This document shows, piece after piece, positions 8,438 through 17,688 of a DNA stretch of 57,261 nt. This DNA comes from Lentisphaerota bacterium (GTDB lineage: Bacteria; Verrucomicrobiota; Lentisphaeria; Victivallales; Victivallaceae). The DNA is taken from the NCBI GenBank assembly GCA_015061605.1, contig SUWH01000018.1, positions 1 through 57,261 on the forward strand, in the 5' to 3' direction. How positions within the stretch are numbered: position 1 is the stretch's first letter; each line of letters starts with the position of its first letter. The notes under the pieces were generated by a model. That model was not told the DNA's origin and searched no databases. It worked only from the letters and a program-made list of their open reading frames with translations. Made by a program: the position numbers and the translations under genes.

Positions 8438-11400
8438 ATGCTTTTCTATAAAGACTACTTTAAGATTTCAGAGGATTATGCTCCGTGTATGACTCGGGAA
8501 GCCATCAACCGCGAGCCCAGAACCTGGTTGCAATTTTATCCACACGAAACTTTTGTGACATTGCTCCGCGATTTACTTGCCTGTATGAATGGCGGCAATA
8601 AATCTGTTTGGTTGACCGGTGCTTACGGTACAGGTAAAAGTCACGCCGCTCTTGTATTGCAAAAACTTTTTATGGACGATGCCAGCAGAGTCAATGAATG
8701 GCTTGAACACCGAAAAGAGTTGGTCCCGGAGGCGGTACGTGCCGCATTGAACACATTGCGCAGCAATCGTGTCCTGGCAGTATTTGACACCAAAAGTGAC
8801 GGATTAAAAACTCCGGAACAGTTCCTTGTCCGCATCGAAAACAGTATCATTCAAGCGTTGAAAGATAACAACTATCAAATCCCGGCTTTCGGTTCATTGG
8901 ATAAAATCATTGAACGCATTCGGGAAGAAGAGGGAAACTTTTTCAAAAAACGCGATGAGCTGCAGGGACAATTGAGCATTCTTACCAGCGACATCAAAAC
9001 TGCAGATGCTTTAGAAAAAGCAATCAGCAATCCGGAATTGCAGTCAGCAATGTTGAGCGATGTGATGACGGTCATGCACGCTCGTGATATCTACATCAAT
9101 CTTTCAACCGAAAATCTGTTGAAATGGGTAGATGAAATCCTTGCAGTAAACAACATTTCCAAGTTGCTTTTTATTTGGGATGAGTTTTCATCGTATCTTG
9201 AACAAAATCGCAGTCAGCTTAAAACATTTGAGGAAATAGCAGAATCCTCTCAAGAAGGTAAGTTCTTTTTTATGCCGGTAACGCATATGGGGTTAGAATC
9301 CTATCTGGCAGCAGGTTCTGATAGCATAAAGAGAACTTCCGGCAGATATATATTCAGAAACTTGGATATGCCAACCAATACGGCATTGCTGCTGGCAGCA
9401 GATGCATTCAAGGTTACCAATGCGGAATGGTCTATTGAGCGAGATCAACTGTGGCACGGTATTTCATCTGTTGTTACCAACTATATGGCAACGAAAGATC
9501 AGGAATGTAACGAAAAACCGGAGGCTTTCAAAGGAATTCTGCCCATTCATCCGATGACGGCCTTTGTCCTGAAATTTCTTTCCACCGCTGTCGGTTCAAA
9601 TCAGCGCAGTATGTTCAACTTCCTTAAAGGTGAAGTCGGAGAAAGCGAATTTCAGGATTTTATTGCGCAAAGCGGCCCGGAAGTCAAGGGACGTCAGTAC
9701 CTGACGGTGGATCACCTGTGGCATTATTTTATTGAGCGCAGTGATCTGGGAACCGGCAAAGAAGTCAACGAAGTTCGGATTGAATTTGCGAATAAAGCCA
9801 AAAATTTGAATGACGTAGAAAAGCGTGTTTTCAAAGCAGTTTTGCTTTACAGCTTGCTGGGGCGTTTGACCGGTAATGCCGGACACGAATTGATTCAGCC
9901 GACTCTTTCCAATATTGAGCGCTGTTTTGAGGGCGATGGTGATGTTATCGGCGTTGAAAATATTGCCAATGAATTGATGAAAAAACATTGTTTTTCAATT
10001 ATTAACGGCCGCTGTGAAATGTTCCGTTCTGCCGGGGATTCCGAAGATATTGAAAAACAGAAAGCCAAAATCAATGAGCAATTCAACGAGCAGGTTTTGT
10101 CACCAAAAGTACAACCCAAGCTTGAAAGTGCAGTAAAACGCTTTAAGGATAAACTGCATTTTGAAGTACGCGCAGCTTCTGTAGATAAGGCAATGACCTC
10201 GTGCCAGCGGACGAAAGAGCTTTTCGCCGAAAAATGTGACAAAGGAAAAGGAAATAAAATTCTCTTGCAATTCATTGTTGCAAAAGATGGCGAAGAACAA
10301 CTGCTGGTTGCTGATAAAGCCAAAGAGCTTGCCAAACAATGGCAAGGCTTCCGGATGCTCTTCATTACTTTGCCGGAATTACACTTCTGCACCACAAGTT
10401 TAACCTTTTGGGAAGAATATGTTGACCAGTTGGCACATATTGCCCTTGCTACGGATCAGGCGACCAAAACCAATTACGAAACTCAGATCAAAATGATGGA
10501 TACGATGTGGTTGGGAAAATTGACCAGTCTGTCCCAGAAACTTGTGATTTTCAAGCCTAACAATAATGGCGAACCCTATCAAGAGGAACGGGCTTGGAAC
10601 ACGTTGGAAGATTATTTGAAAAAATATCTTAAAGAGTGTTTTGATTGCTTTATTGATGATCTTTCTGACTACAACTTGAGCGCAATGACTGAAGGCGGAA
10701 AAGGGCTTGCCTCATGGGCAAAGGCCGGTATGGATTTTTCTGCAGCCATCGGTGCATCGCAAAGCATTTGCAAAGCTTTTGAGAAGCGGGGTATAACCGA
10801 TTCACCTGAGTGGTTTGCTCAAAACCCGACACACCCCTTGACTCGTATCCGCGATTACTGCAAAGAGCGTTTGAATAATGCCATCAACGGCTCTACCGGT
10901 CAGTGTTCGATTCGCAAGATTTACATTGATTTGCAGCGTCCGCCTTATGCGATGTTGTCTATTCCTTATACCGCATTTGTCCTCGGTTTTGTGCTGAAAG
11001 AATGGGTGAACAACCCACGGCAACAGTTACAATGGACAAACGGAGCGATGTCTGAAAAATTGGACAATGCGACTTTGGCTGAAATCATTGATGCTGTGGT
11101 TAAGGATGACGGCAGTGGTTCTATAAAAAATGAAAAATATATTTGCCGTATATCCAAGGAAGAGAAGAAGTTTATTGAGTGTGCACCGGTTATGTTCGGC
11201 ATCGAGCATATTCCCAATGCAACTGTAGAAGGGACTCTCGATGCTATTGCAAAACGCTTGGAAAAAATCACCGATAAAGTTCCGCTTTGGGTATTGCCTG
11301 ACTTTATTTATACCCGGGATGATTTGTATGCTGATGCGTGTACGGCAATGATAACAGATCTGTGTGAAGCTCAAAAAATCAGCGCCAAGGGTGATCAGCA

Positions 11401-12619
11401 GGAAAGAAGTGCGCGAATCAAAGCAATCGGAGCTAAATTGCAAGAAACGGATGGACTGGCTGGACATTTTGCGAAGTACATCAAAACAGAGTATTTTGAT
11501 ACAGCTTTTCAAATTCGTGTCAATAAAATAAAACCGGAACTTGCTGCATTGGCGAATGAAGTCGGAGATTATTCCGCAACCTATTGCAAGATTGTCAAAG
11601 AACATTTTGCCAATACGGCATCATGGCTTTGGAACACTCAAAATGTGGATGATGAGCTGGATTTAGTCGAAGCGAAATATAAAATCATTCGTGCTCTTCA
11701 AGGCATTATGGGGTCTAAAGTTTTTATTACTTATGAAGATGCCATTAGTCGAGTACAAAAAGCGATGTTTGCCGACAATAAAGTTTCCATTGAATTGCTG
11801 GCTGGAGATTATCCATTCCTTGCCAGATTTGTACAAGTAATGGATTCCTCAAAAATTGGCGATGGTCTTAAAGATTTAGCGGAAATATTCCAGAGTCAGC
11901 AGAGTGCGCTAAAGGAGTTATTCTTTGATCAAACGCAGAATATTCAGGTTATTACTCTGAAAAAACATTTTGATACTCAATTGGCTGCCCTTGGAGATAC
12001 CGAAATCAAAAAACTCTACGATGGTATGTCTTCTGGAGCCAAACGTACAGCTGATGACTTTAAGAGATCTGCATTGCAGGAAATCAATGAATATCTGAAA
12101 AATTCCACCGTTCAGCAGTTGTTGGCCTTATGGGAACAGAAAACAGGCTATAAAACTCCGGTTGAATGGAGTTTGGCACATAAAATGCCCTCTTATGTTT
12201 TGTTTGACTCAATTGATATTGCTCATGCAATCGTACCTATGGTCAATGATCCCAAGAGTTACCAGGTTGGTGTCTTAAAGACTGCAAAAGACAAGCTTGC
12301 CAAAGCCGAAATACCTGATGCTGCTGAATTTGGGAAGAAGTTCCTTCAGCAGATCCTTCCGCAAAGATATGCGGCACTCAATATCAATGCATCTGATTTA
12401 GGAGATTATTTGTTTAATGTAATTGGCAACAATCCTGACAAATGGGATGGTGCAAAACTCCGAGATGCTATTGAAAAGTTTGTCCGTGATCGTTATACAT
12501 CTGCATATAAGTCCAAAGCCGTGGATAAAGTCAATTCCATGAGCGAAAATGAAGCGAAAAAGCTTCTGCTTAAGTTTGTGGAAAACAATCCTGATGTCGG
12601 TCTTGGGATATTGGAGTGA
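8438..12619 (+). CDS. brxC: BREX large P-loop ATPase, BrxC-like
   Basis: 1393 aa. Walker A GAYGTGKS at residues 61-68 and Walker B LLFIWDEF with D248-E249, after an N-terminus (YKDYFKISEDYAPCMTREAI) of the type seen in BrxC/PglY proteins. The rest is long, mostly helical and charged, as expected for this family of very large ATPases. It follows brxP by 16 bases with an AGGAG site and overlaps the pglZ region, so it is in the same transcript. The exact action of BrxC is not settled; family knowledge supports a role in a DNA-bound complex with PglZ. Confidence 0.85.
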   Translation: MLFYKDYFKISEDYAPCMTREAINREPRTWLQFYPHETFVTLLRDLLACMNGGNKSVWLTGAYGTGKSHAALVLQKLFMDDASRVNEWLEHRKELVPEAVRAALNTLRSNRVLAVFDTKSDGLKTPEQFLVRIENSIIQALKDNNYQIPAFGSLDKIIERIREEEGNFFKKRDELQGQLSILTSDIKTADALEKAISNPELQSAMLSDVMTVMHARDIYINLSTENLLKWVDEILAVNNISKLLFIWDEFSSYLEQNRSQLKTFEEIAESSQEGKFFFMPVTHMGLESYLAAGSDSIKRTSGRYIFRNLDMPTNTALLLAADAFKVTNAEWSIERDQLWHGISSVVTNYMATKDQECNEKPEAFKGILPIHPMTAFVLKFLSTAVGSNQRSMFNFLKGEVGESEFQDFIAQSGPEVKGRQYLTVDHLWHYFIERSDLGTGKEVNEVRIEFANKAKNLNDVEKRVFKAVLLYSLLGRLTGNAGHELIQPTLSNIERCFEGDGDVIGVENIANELMKKHCFSIINGRCEMFRSAGDSEDIEKQKAKINEQFNEQVLSPKVQPKLESAVKRFKDKLHFEVRAASVDKAMTSCQRTKELFAEKCDKGKGNKILLQFIVAKDGEEQLLVADKAKELAKQWQGFRMLFITLPELHFCTTSLTFWEEYVDQLAHIALATDQATKTNYETQIKMMDTMWLGKLTSLSQKLVIFKPNNNGEPYQEERAWNTLEDYLKKYLKECFDCFIDDLSDYNLSAMTEGGKGLASWAKAGMDFSAAIGASQSICKAFEKRGITDSPEWFAQNPTHPLTRIRDYCKERLNNAINGSTGQCSIRKIYIDLQRPPYAMLSIPYTAFVLGFVLKEWVNNPRQQLQWTNGAMSEKLDNATLAEIIDAVVKDDGSGSIKNEKYICRISKEEKKFIECAPVMFGIEHIPNATVEGTLDAIAKRLEKITDKVPLWVLPDFIYTRDDLYADACTAMITDLCEAQKISAKGDQQERSARIKAIGAKLQETDGLAGHFAKYIKTEYFDTAFQIRVNKIKPELAALANEVGDYSATYCKIVKEHFANTASWLWNTQNVDDELDLVEAKYKIIRALQGIMGSKVFITYEDAISRVQKAMFADNKVSIELLAGDYPFLARFVQVMDSSKIGDGLKDLAEIFQSQQSALKELFFDQTQNIQVITLKKHFDTQLAALGDTEIKKLYDGMSSGAKRTADDFKRSALQEINEYLKNSTVQQLLALWEQKTGYKTPVEWSLAHKMPSYVLFDSIDIAHAIVPMVNDPKSYQVGVLKTAKDKLAKAEIPDAAEFGKKFLQQILPQRYAALNINASDLGDYLFNVIGNNPDKWDGAKLRDAIEKFVRDRYTSAYKSKAVDKVNSMSENEAKKLLLKFVENNPDVGLGILE

Positions 12620-12624
12620 CAGTT

Positions 12625-14736
12625 ATGCAAATCAATGACTTTTGCCAACGATTTTCACGGGAAGAGGGATTTCGCAAATCCCGGCTTCTGTTCATTCCAA
12701 ATGAACAGGATCGAACTGATGTACGAAGTTTCTTTAATAACTGTACTCTGATTAAAAAAGTCAGAATCAGCGATTGCATCACAGGCAACGATTTTTTGCC
12801 AGCACCTCAAAAACTGTTTTGGGATTTACGACAAAGAATTGAAGAAGCTAATGCCAAAAGACTCTTTGCGGTGGTAGAAGGATTTGATGCTATAAAAAAA
12901 CTTTGGTCTGCTGAAAATATCAATTCTGCGTATGCCAATATACGCAACTTATTGGACAATGTTAATTTGCATTTTGTTATACTTACAAACACCTATAATG
13001 AAATAGCAGAGATGACTTTTCAGCATCCGCGATACAAAGAGGGACAAATCGTACTGAGAATTGGAGAAAATACAAGTACCGATGAGGTTCAGCGCAAAAT
13101 TTATTTGATTGCCAGCCCCTTGCCATTTATACCGATTGCCGGAGTCCACAGGCAGTCATTGCAAGCTTTTTTACATGATTGCGAAGATGAATCATTACCG
13201 GATGGAAATGTTAATGTTTCCATAAATTCAAAGGGAGGAGAATTAGCCGGATTTTCCCCCGATGTGGAACAAATTTATTCAAAAAAGCGTTTTCTGCAGG
13301 TGTTCTGTAATTTGCAGCACAATTTATCTGATTTTGCGATTGATTGGTTATATGCAAAAGTGTTTGAGCAAAATGAACCGGTAAATGTTTTGGCATTAGC
13401 CCAGAAATATTTCTTCCCGGCAGGAATAAACAGTCACAATACAATTCAGGAAGCACCTCTCAAAATACGTTCAGCGGAGGCTGCCGAACAGGAGGTATTA
13501 TTGTGGATGTTGCGTTTATCCTTGAGTCAGAACTCTTACTTGGCGTATGTGTTAAATAATCCAGATTTTATTCCAGAACATTTCACAAGTTTTTATGTAT
13601 GCGAAGCATTGAATCATTTGAAAGATGCTCAAGTCGAAAAATTATCAGCCGAACGTAAAAATGGTTTGGAAACAATCGGCTTTGATTTGCTTTCCGGAGA
13701 GTTTGCAACATTCATCAAACAAACAAAAGATTTTCCTGTCGATCAAGTCGCTCCGTGGCTTAACTGTCAGACGCTTATGGAAAAGCATGAGTTGGTTCGC
13801 AGGATAGCTGAAATGGAAGCATGGGAAATCCCATCTTGTATTTTCAAATCTTATCCCCTGCTTGCCAATTATGTAAAACCATATCAACTCGGATTTATTG
13901 AGTTAAATAGTTATTTCACAGAATATCGTCAGCAAAAACTCAAAAATTATGTCAAAGAAGATTTTTGTGAAAAAACAAAAAATATTGATATTGAGATGAA
14001 AGGCATCGCTCATAGAGATTCTCTTTTGACTACTTATGCCTGCGATAAAGATACTGCATTGCTGATCGTAGATGCATTGGGTGCAGAATATATGCCATTG
14101 TTGTTGGCGTTGGCTGCCGAGCGCTCTTTAGGAATTGAAACAGCAGCAGTTGCCCAAGCGAAATTACCCACATCTACAGAATTTAATTCCATAAATTGGC
14201 CTGCAGAACGTAGATTACCAGAAGTAAAAGCTCTGGATCATATCATTCATAACGGTGCGGAATACCACATGACAAAACCTGTGGAGGAAAATTTCGTTGC
14301 TTTGCTTGATGTTTTTGAAACAAAAATTCTCACAGAAGTTGCAAAAGCAATGACTGTTTACACTCGCGTAATATTGACTTCTGACCATGGGGCAACGCGA
14401 TTGGCAGTCTGTGCTTATCAGCAAGGAATGGCAAAAACATTGACTATGCCGGAAATATCTTCTCCGGATGATTGGCGATACACATCAGCTATCAAAGGCA
14501 AAACACCTTGTCCTGATTTGTTGGAAAATCTTTCCGGAGATTTCTGGATGGTTAAAGGGTACAATAGATTTTCTAAAAAAGGCGGAAAACTCCATGAAAT
14601 GCACGGTGGAGCTACATATGAAGAAATACTGGTTCCTTTTATTGTCTTTAAACAGGGGGCTGTCTTTGTGCCGCAAGCCCAACAAACACAGGATACCAAT
14701 GTTGAATTTATCGAAAATGATGACTTTGATTTGTGA
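12625..14736 (+). CDS. pglZ: BREX alkaline-phosphatase-superfamily protein PglZ
   Basis: 703 aa. I chose ATG at 12625 because GGAG lies 8 bases before it; GTG at 12616 would overlap the brxC stop but has its site too close. The C-terminal PglZ domain shows the metal-site motifs: LLIVDALGAEYMP with D483, and LTSDHGATR with D587-H588, then KLHEMHGGATYEEILVP near the end. The N-terminal 400 residues are helical and poorly conserved, as usual. PglZ is the marker protein of BREX systems. Eight bases separate it from brxL. Confidence 0.9.
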   Translation: MQINDFCQRFSREEGFRKSRLLFIPNEQDRTDVRSFFNNCTLIKKVRISDCITGNDFLPAPQKLFWDLRQRIEEANAKRLFAVVEGFDAIKKLWSAENINSAYANIRNLLDNVNLHFVILTNTYNEIAEMTFQHPRYKEGQIVLRIGENTSTDEVQRKIYLIASPLPFIPIAGVHRQSLQAFLHDCEDESLPDGNVNVSINSKGGELAGFSPDVEQIYSKKRFLQVFCNLQHNLSDFAIDWLYAKVFEQNEPVNVLALAQKYFFPAGINSHNTIQEAPLKIRSAEAAEQEVLLWMLRLSLSQNSYLAYVLNNPDFIPEHFTSFYVCEALNHLKDAQVEKLSAERKNGLETIGFDLLSGEFATFIKQTKDFPVDQVAPWLNCQTLMEKHELVRRIAEMEAWEIPSCIFKSYPLLANYVKPYQLGFIELNSYFTEYRQQKLKNYVKEDFCEKTKNIDIEMKGIAHRDSLLTTYACDKDTALLIVDALGAEYMPLLLALAAERSLGIETAAVAQAKLPTSTEFNSINWPAERRLPEVKALDHIIHNGAEYHMTKPVEENFVALLDVFETKILTEVAKAMTVYTRVILTSDHGATRLAVCAYQQGMAKTLTMPEISSPDDWRYTSAIKGKTPCPDLLENLSGDFWMVKGYNRFSKKGGKLHEMHGGATYEEILVPFIVFKQGAVFVPQAQQTQDTNVEFIENDDFDL

Positions 14737-14744
14737 GGTGATTT

Positions 14745-16211
14745 ATGCTTGATGAAAACAAACTCAAGGAAGCATTCCCCAATACAACAGTTTTTAAGGA
14801 TCAAAATTTAATTGCGACTTTTAAGGCAGCTTCAATTCCTGCATTTTTACGAGATTGGATTCTGAAGAAAAAGGCTGGCGTGGACGGTCGCATTCATGAT
14901 AAAGACGAGCTTCGGCAATATATGAATGCGATTATTCCACGTCGTGAGGATGTTTTGGAAATTAAAGATTCTGCTAGAGCCACAGGTGCTAGCAAAAAGT
15001 TTTTGGCAAGAATAGACATACGCTTTAATGTTGCAGACAATCATGTTTCATTTGAAATTCCTGATCTTGGGATAACGCATTCTGAAACAATTGTTGAAGA
15101 TTATATTTGGGAAAGAATAAAGGATGAAATTGTAAAAACTTCCGGCGGTTGGGGGCTTGTTCAGCTGGGGTATTTGCCTCCGGAAAAACCAGAGCGTCCC
15201 AAAGGAAAACTTTCCTTATTGGAATACAAAAATTTCTGTCCTTATACCGTAAATTTAGATGCGTTTAGAAATGCCAGAAAGAATTTTACCATAGAAGAAT
15301 GGTTGGATGTTTTACTTGGAGCAATTGACTATAACCCGGAAGGATATAACGACTGGGTAGAAAAACATACAATGCTTACCCGCTTGCTGCCATTTATTGA
15401 ACCAAGAATAAATCTTGTGGAACTTGCGCCCAAAGGTACAGGAAAATCCTATCTTTTTGGGCGTGTCGGCAAGTATGGATGGCTGGTCAGTGGAGGTACT
15501 CTCAGCAGAGCAAAAATGTTCTATGATATTGCTAGAAAACAACCTGGACTTGTTGCTACAAATGAATTTGTTGCTCTTGATGAAATTCAGTCTATTGAGT
15601 TCCCCGATCCGAGCGAAATGCAAGGTGCATTAAAGGCGTATATGGAGTCTGGCGAAGCAACTTTTGGAGACAAACGAGTAATTGGCACAGCTGGTGTTAT
15701 TTTATTGGGCAATATTCCTCAAGATGATATGGATATTTCACGGAATATGTTTATTTCTTTGCCTTCTGTGTTTCATGAGTCTGCATTGTTGGATCGCTTT
15801 CATGGATTCATTCAAGGACGCAATATCCCTCGAATGAATGAAAAACTTAAAATAAATGCATGGGCTTTGAATACTGAATATTTTTCTGAAATAATGCATC
15901 TTATGCGAAGTCAATCAGAATGTTTACTTTACAGAAGTGTTGTGGAAGATTTAATCGAATATCCTGCTGGAGCAGATACTCGTGATACAGAAGCTATTTT
16001 GCGTGTTTGTACAGCATATCTTAAGCTGTTCTTCCCGCATGTAACCAGTGCTGAAATGATAGATATTTCGGAATTTAAGCGTTATTGTTTGCGCCCTGCA
16101 GTTCAAATGCGAACCATTATACGTAATCAGCTGCAAATTATTGACCCCAAGGAGTATGGGGGAAAAAACGTTGCTGTTTACAGTGTAAAGGAACGCTATG
16201 AAACAGCGTGA
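14745..16211 (+). CDS. brxL: BREX Lon-like AAA protein BrxL (short form)
   Basis: 488 aa with a GAGGTG ribosome binding site. The AAA P-loop is APKGTGKS (K234, S235) and the Walker B region is FVALDEIQSIEFPDP near residue 282. The N-terminal half (KLKEAFPNTTVFKDQNL, then WGLVQLGYLPPE) matches the BrxL type. It is shorter than the roughly 680 residues of type 1 BrxL because the C-terminal Lon-protease-like domain appears to be missing: the protein ends soon after the AAA lid. BrxL of type 1 systems forms DNA-binding rings; the same is likely here. Confidence 0.85.
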   Translation: MLDENKLKEAFPNTTVFKDQNLIATFKAASIPAFLRDWILKKKAGVDGRIHDKDELRQYMNAIIPRREDVLEIKDSARATGASKKFLARIDIRFNVADNHVSFEIPDLGITHSETIVEDYIWERIKDEIVKTSGGWGLVQLGYLPPEKPERPKGKLSLLEYKNFCPYTVNLDAFRNARKNFTIEEWLDVLLGAIDYNPEGYNDWVEKHTMLTRLLPFIEPRINLVELAPKGTGKSYLFGRVGKYGWLVSGGTLSRAKMFYDIARKQPGLVATNEFVALDEIQSIEFPDPSEMQGALKAYMESGEATFGDKRVIGTAGVILLGNIPQDDMDISRNMFISLPSVFHESALLDRFHGFIQGRNIPRMNEKLKINAWALNTEYFSEIMHLMRSQSECLLYRSVVEDLIEYPAGADTRDTEAILRVCTAYLKLFFPHVTSAEMIDISEFKRYCLRPAVQMRTIIRNQLQIIDPKEYGGKNVAVYSVKERYETA

Positions 16212-16225
16212 TTCGGGAGAATACA

Positions 16226-16438
16226 ATGGCTGCTAAAAACGAAAAAAAATGCCGCTATTGCGAAATTACATTAGACCGTAATGCAATTGGCTTAAATAAA
16301 AAACTGTTTGAAGATGATGCAAAGCGAAATCTCTATATGTGTTTCCCGTGCATGGCTGAATATCTGGAATGCTCGGAAGATGATTTGAGAGAAAAAGTCG
16401 AAGAGTTCAAACGAGAAGGATGCAAACTGTTTTCATGA
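16226..16438 (+). CDS. 70-aa zinc-finger-like protein in BREX operon
   Basis: The ATG at 16226 has GGGAG 8 bases upstream. The protein has two CxxC knuckles (CRYC near residue 9 and CFPC near 40) about 30 residues apart, followed by a charged helix (EDDLREKVEEFKREG). This looks like a small zinc-ribbon adaptor. It sits between brxL and the cysteine desulfurase and overlaps the latter by 4 bases (ATGA), so it is almost certainly a system component. It might be a sulfur carrier or scaffold using its Cys residues, but I have no family match. Confidence 0.7.
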   Translation: MAAKNEKKCRYCEITLDRNAIGLNKKLFEDDAKRNLYMCFPCMAEYLECSEDDLREKVEEFKREGCKLFS

Positions 16439-17595
16439 GCACACGAAATCCGATTTACGCAGATAACGCAGCGACAACGCAGCTTGATCCGGCTGCGCTG
16501 GATGCTATGTTGCCTTTTTTGCGGGATTCGTATGGTAACCCATCAAGTTTATATTCTTTCAGCCGGTCAGCAAAGAAAGCCTTGCAAGAAGCACGCAACA
16601 CAATTGCAGAATGTATTGGCGCACTACCCGAAGAAATCATTTTTACCAGTGGTGGATCTGAAAGTGATAATTGGGCAATAAAGAACTTTGCATTTGCTAC
16701 TCCACAGAACAAACGGCAGATATTGACTACTCCTATTGAGCATCACGCTATCCTTAACAGTTGTGCAGAAGCGGTCAGATTGTTCGGTTGTTCGACTGGC
16801 TGTGTTGCCGTAGATAAGTTTGGGACAATTGATATTGATGATTTCCGGGCAAAACTGTCAGAAAATACTGCCGGAGTATCGATTATGCTTGCCAATAATG
16901 AGGTTGGAACAATACAAGACATTAAAACTTTGGCGGCAATTGCTCATGAACACAACATCCTGTTTCACACCGATGCAGTCCAAGCTATAGGACATATTCC
17001 GGTAAATGTACAAGAACTGGGGGTAGATATGCTTTCTGCATCAGCACACAAGTTCAATGGGCCCAAAGGTATCGGCTTCCTTTTGGCGAAGCGAGGTACT
17101 TCGTTGGTTAGTTTTGTCAATGGCGGACAACAAGAGTTTGCCCGCAGAGCCGGAACAGAGAATGTAGCCTCTATTGTTGGAATGGCAACAGCTTTGAAAA
17201 ATAATTGCTCGCAGATGCATGAAAATACCTTGAAGCTCCAGAAAATGGAAACGCTTTTTAAAGAAATTATTTCAGAAAGCATTTCCAATGTCGTGTTCAA
17301 CGGTGACCCGGTAAACCATTTGCCTGGTCTCATAAGTTTATCAATTCCCGGAGCTTCAGGCGAGAGCCTTTTGCATATTTTGGACCTGAAAGGCATTGCT
17401 GTTTCAACTGGAGCAGCGTGCAATTCAAAAGATACAGAGATATCCCATGTTTTGAAGGCGATGAATCATCCTGAAGATTTGGCAAAAGGGACTTTACGGG
17501 TTTCTTTTGGGAAATATAATACTCTTGAAGATGCAGAAAAAATGGCCGATGCAATAATTCAATGTATCAGGAAAGTCAAGATAAGGAAAAATTGA
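16435..17595 (+). CDS. Cysteine desulfurase (IscS/NifS/DndA class)
   Basis: 386 aa from the ATGA overlap at 16435; an in-frame ATG at 16420 is possible. PLP-enzyme landmarks are complete: IYADNAATTQLDP at the start, HTDAVQ, SASAHKFNGPKG with PLP lysine K206, and STGAACNS with catalytic C329. It transfers sulfur from cysteine to an acceptor as a protein persulfide. In Dnd systems the equivalent enzyme, DndA, feeds DNA phosphorothioation. Being last in the brxP-brxC-pglZ-brxL cluster, it is the obvious sulfur donor for BrxP. A housekeeping role in iron-sulfur assembly is the alternative but fits the context less well. Confidence 0.9.
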   Translation: MSTRNPIYADNAATTQLDPAALDAMLPFLRDSYGNPSSLYSFSRSAKKALQEARNTIAECIGALPEEIIFTSGGSESDNWAIKNFAFATPQNKRQILTTPIEHHAILNSCAEAVRLFGCSTGCVAVDKFGTIDIDDFRAKLSENTAGVSIMLANNEVGTIQDIKTLAAIAHEHNILFHTDAVQAIGHIPVNVQELGVDMLSASAHKFNGPKGIGFLLAKRGTSLVSFVNGGQQEFARRAGTENVASIVGMATALKNNCSQMHENTLKLQKMETLFKEIISESISNVVFNGDPVNHLPGLISLSIPGASGESLLHILDLKGIAVSTGAACNSKDTEISHVLKAMNHPEDLAKGTLRVSFGKYNTLEDAEKMADAIIQCIRKVKIRKN

Positions 17596-17600
17596 AAATA

Positions 17601-17657
17601 GCAAGTTTTGCAAAATGGCCAATGCAACTTGCAAAGTAGGACAGAATGGTTTATATT
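17601..17657 (+). promoter_or_regulatory. Promoter with inverted-repeat operator ahead of hipA-like gene
   Basis: TTGCAA (17629-17634) and TATATT (17652-17657) are separated by exactly 17 bases. GCAAGTT (17601-17607) and AACTTGC (17626-17632) form an inverted repeat whose right arm overlaps the -35 box. The site implies that the HipA-like gene is expressed separately from the BREX-like operon and can be repressed. Confidence 0.55.
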
Positions 17658-17688
17658 ACGGAACAGGGTAACGCTTTTAGAGGATGAT

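Noticed and set aside
16435-17595. Housekeeping IscS of an isc operon
   Set aside because: No iscU, iscA or regulator nearby; the gene overlaps a BREX-operon gene and is the last of that run.
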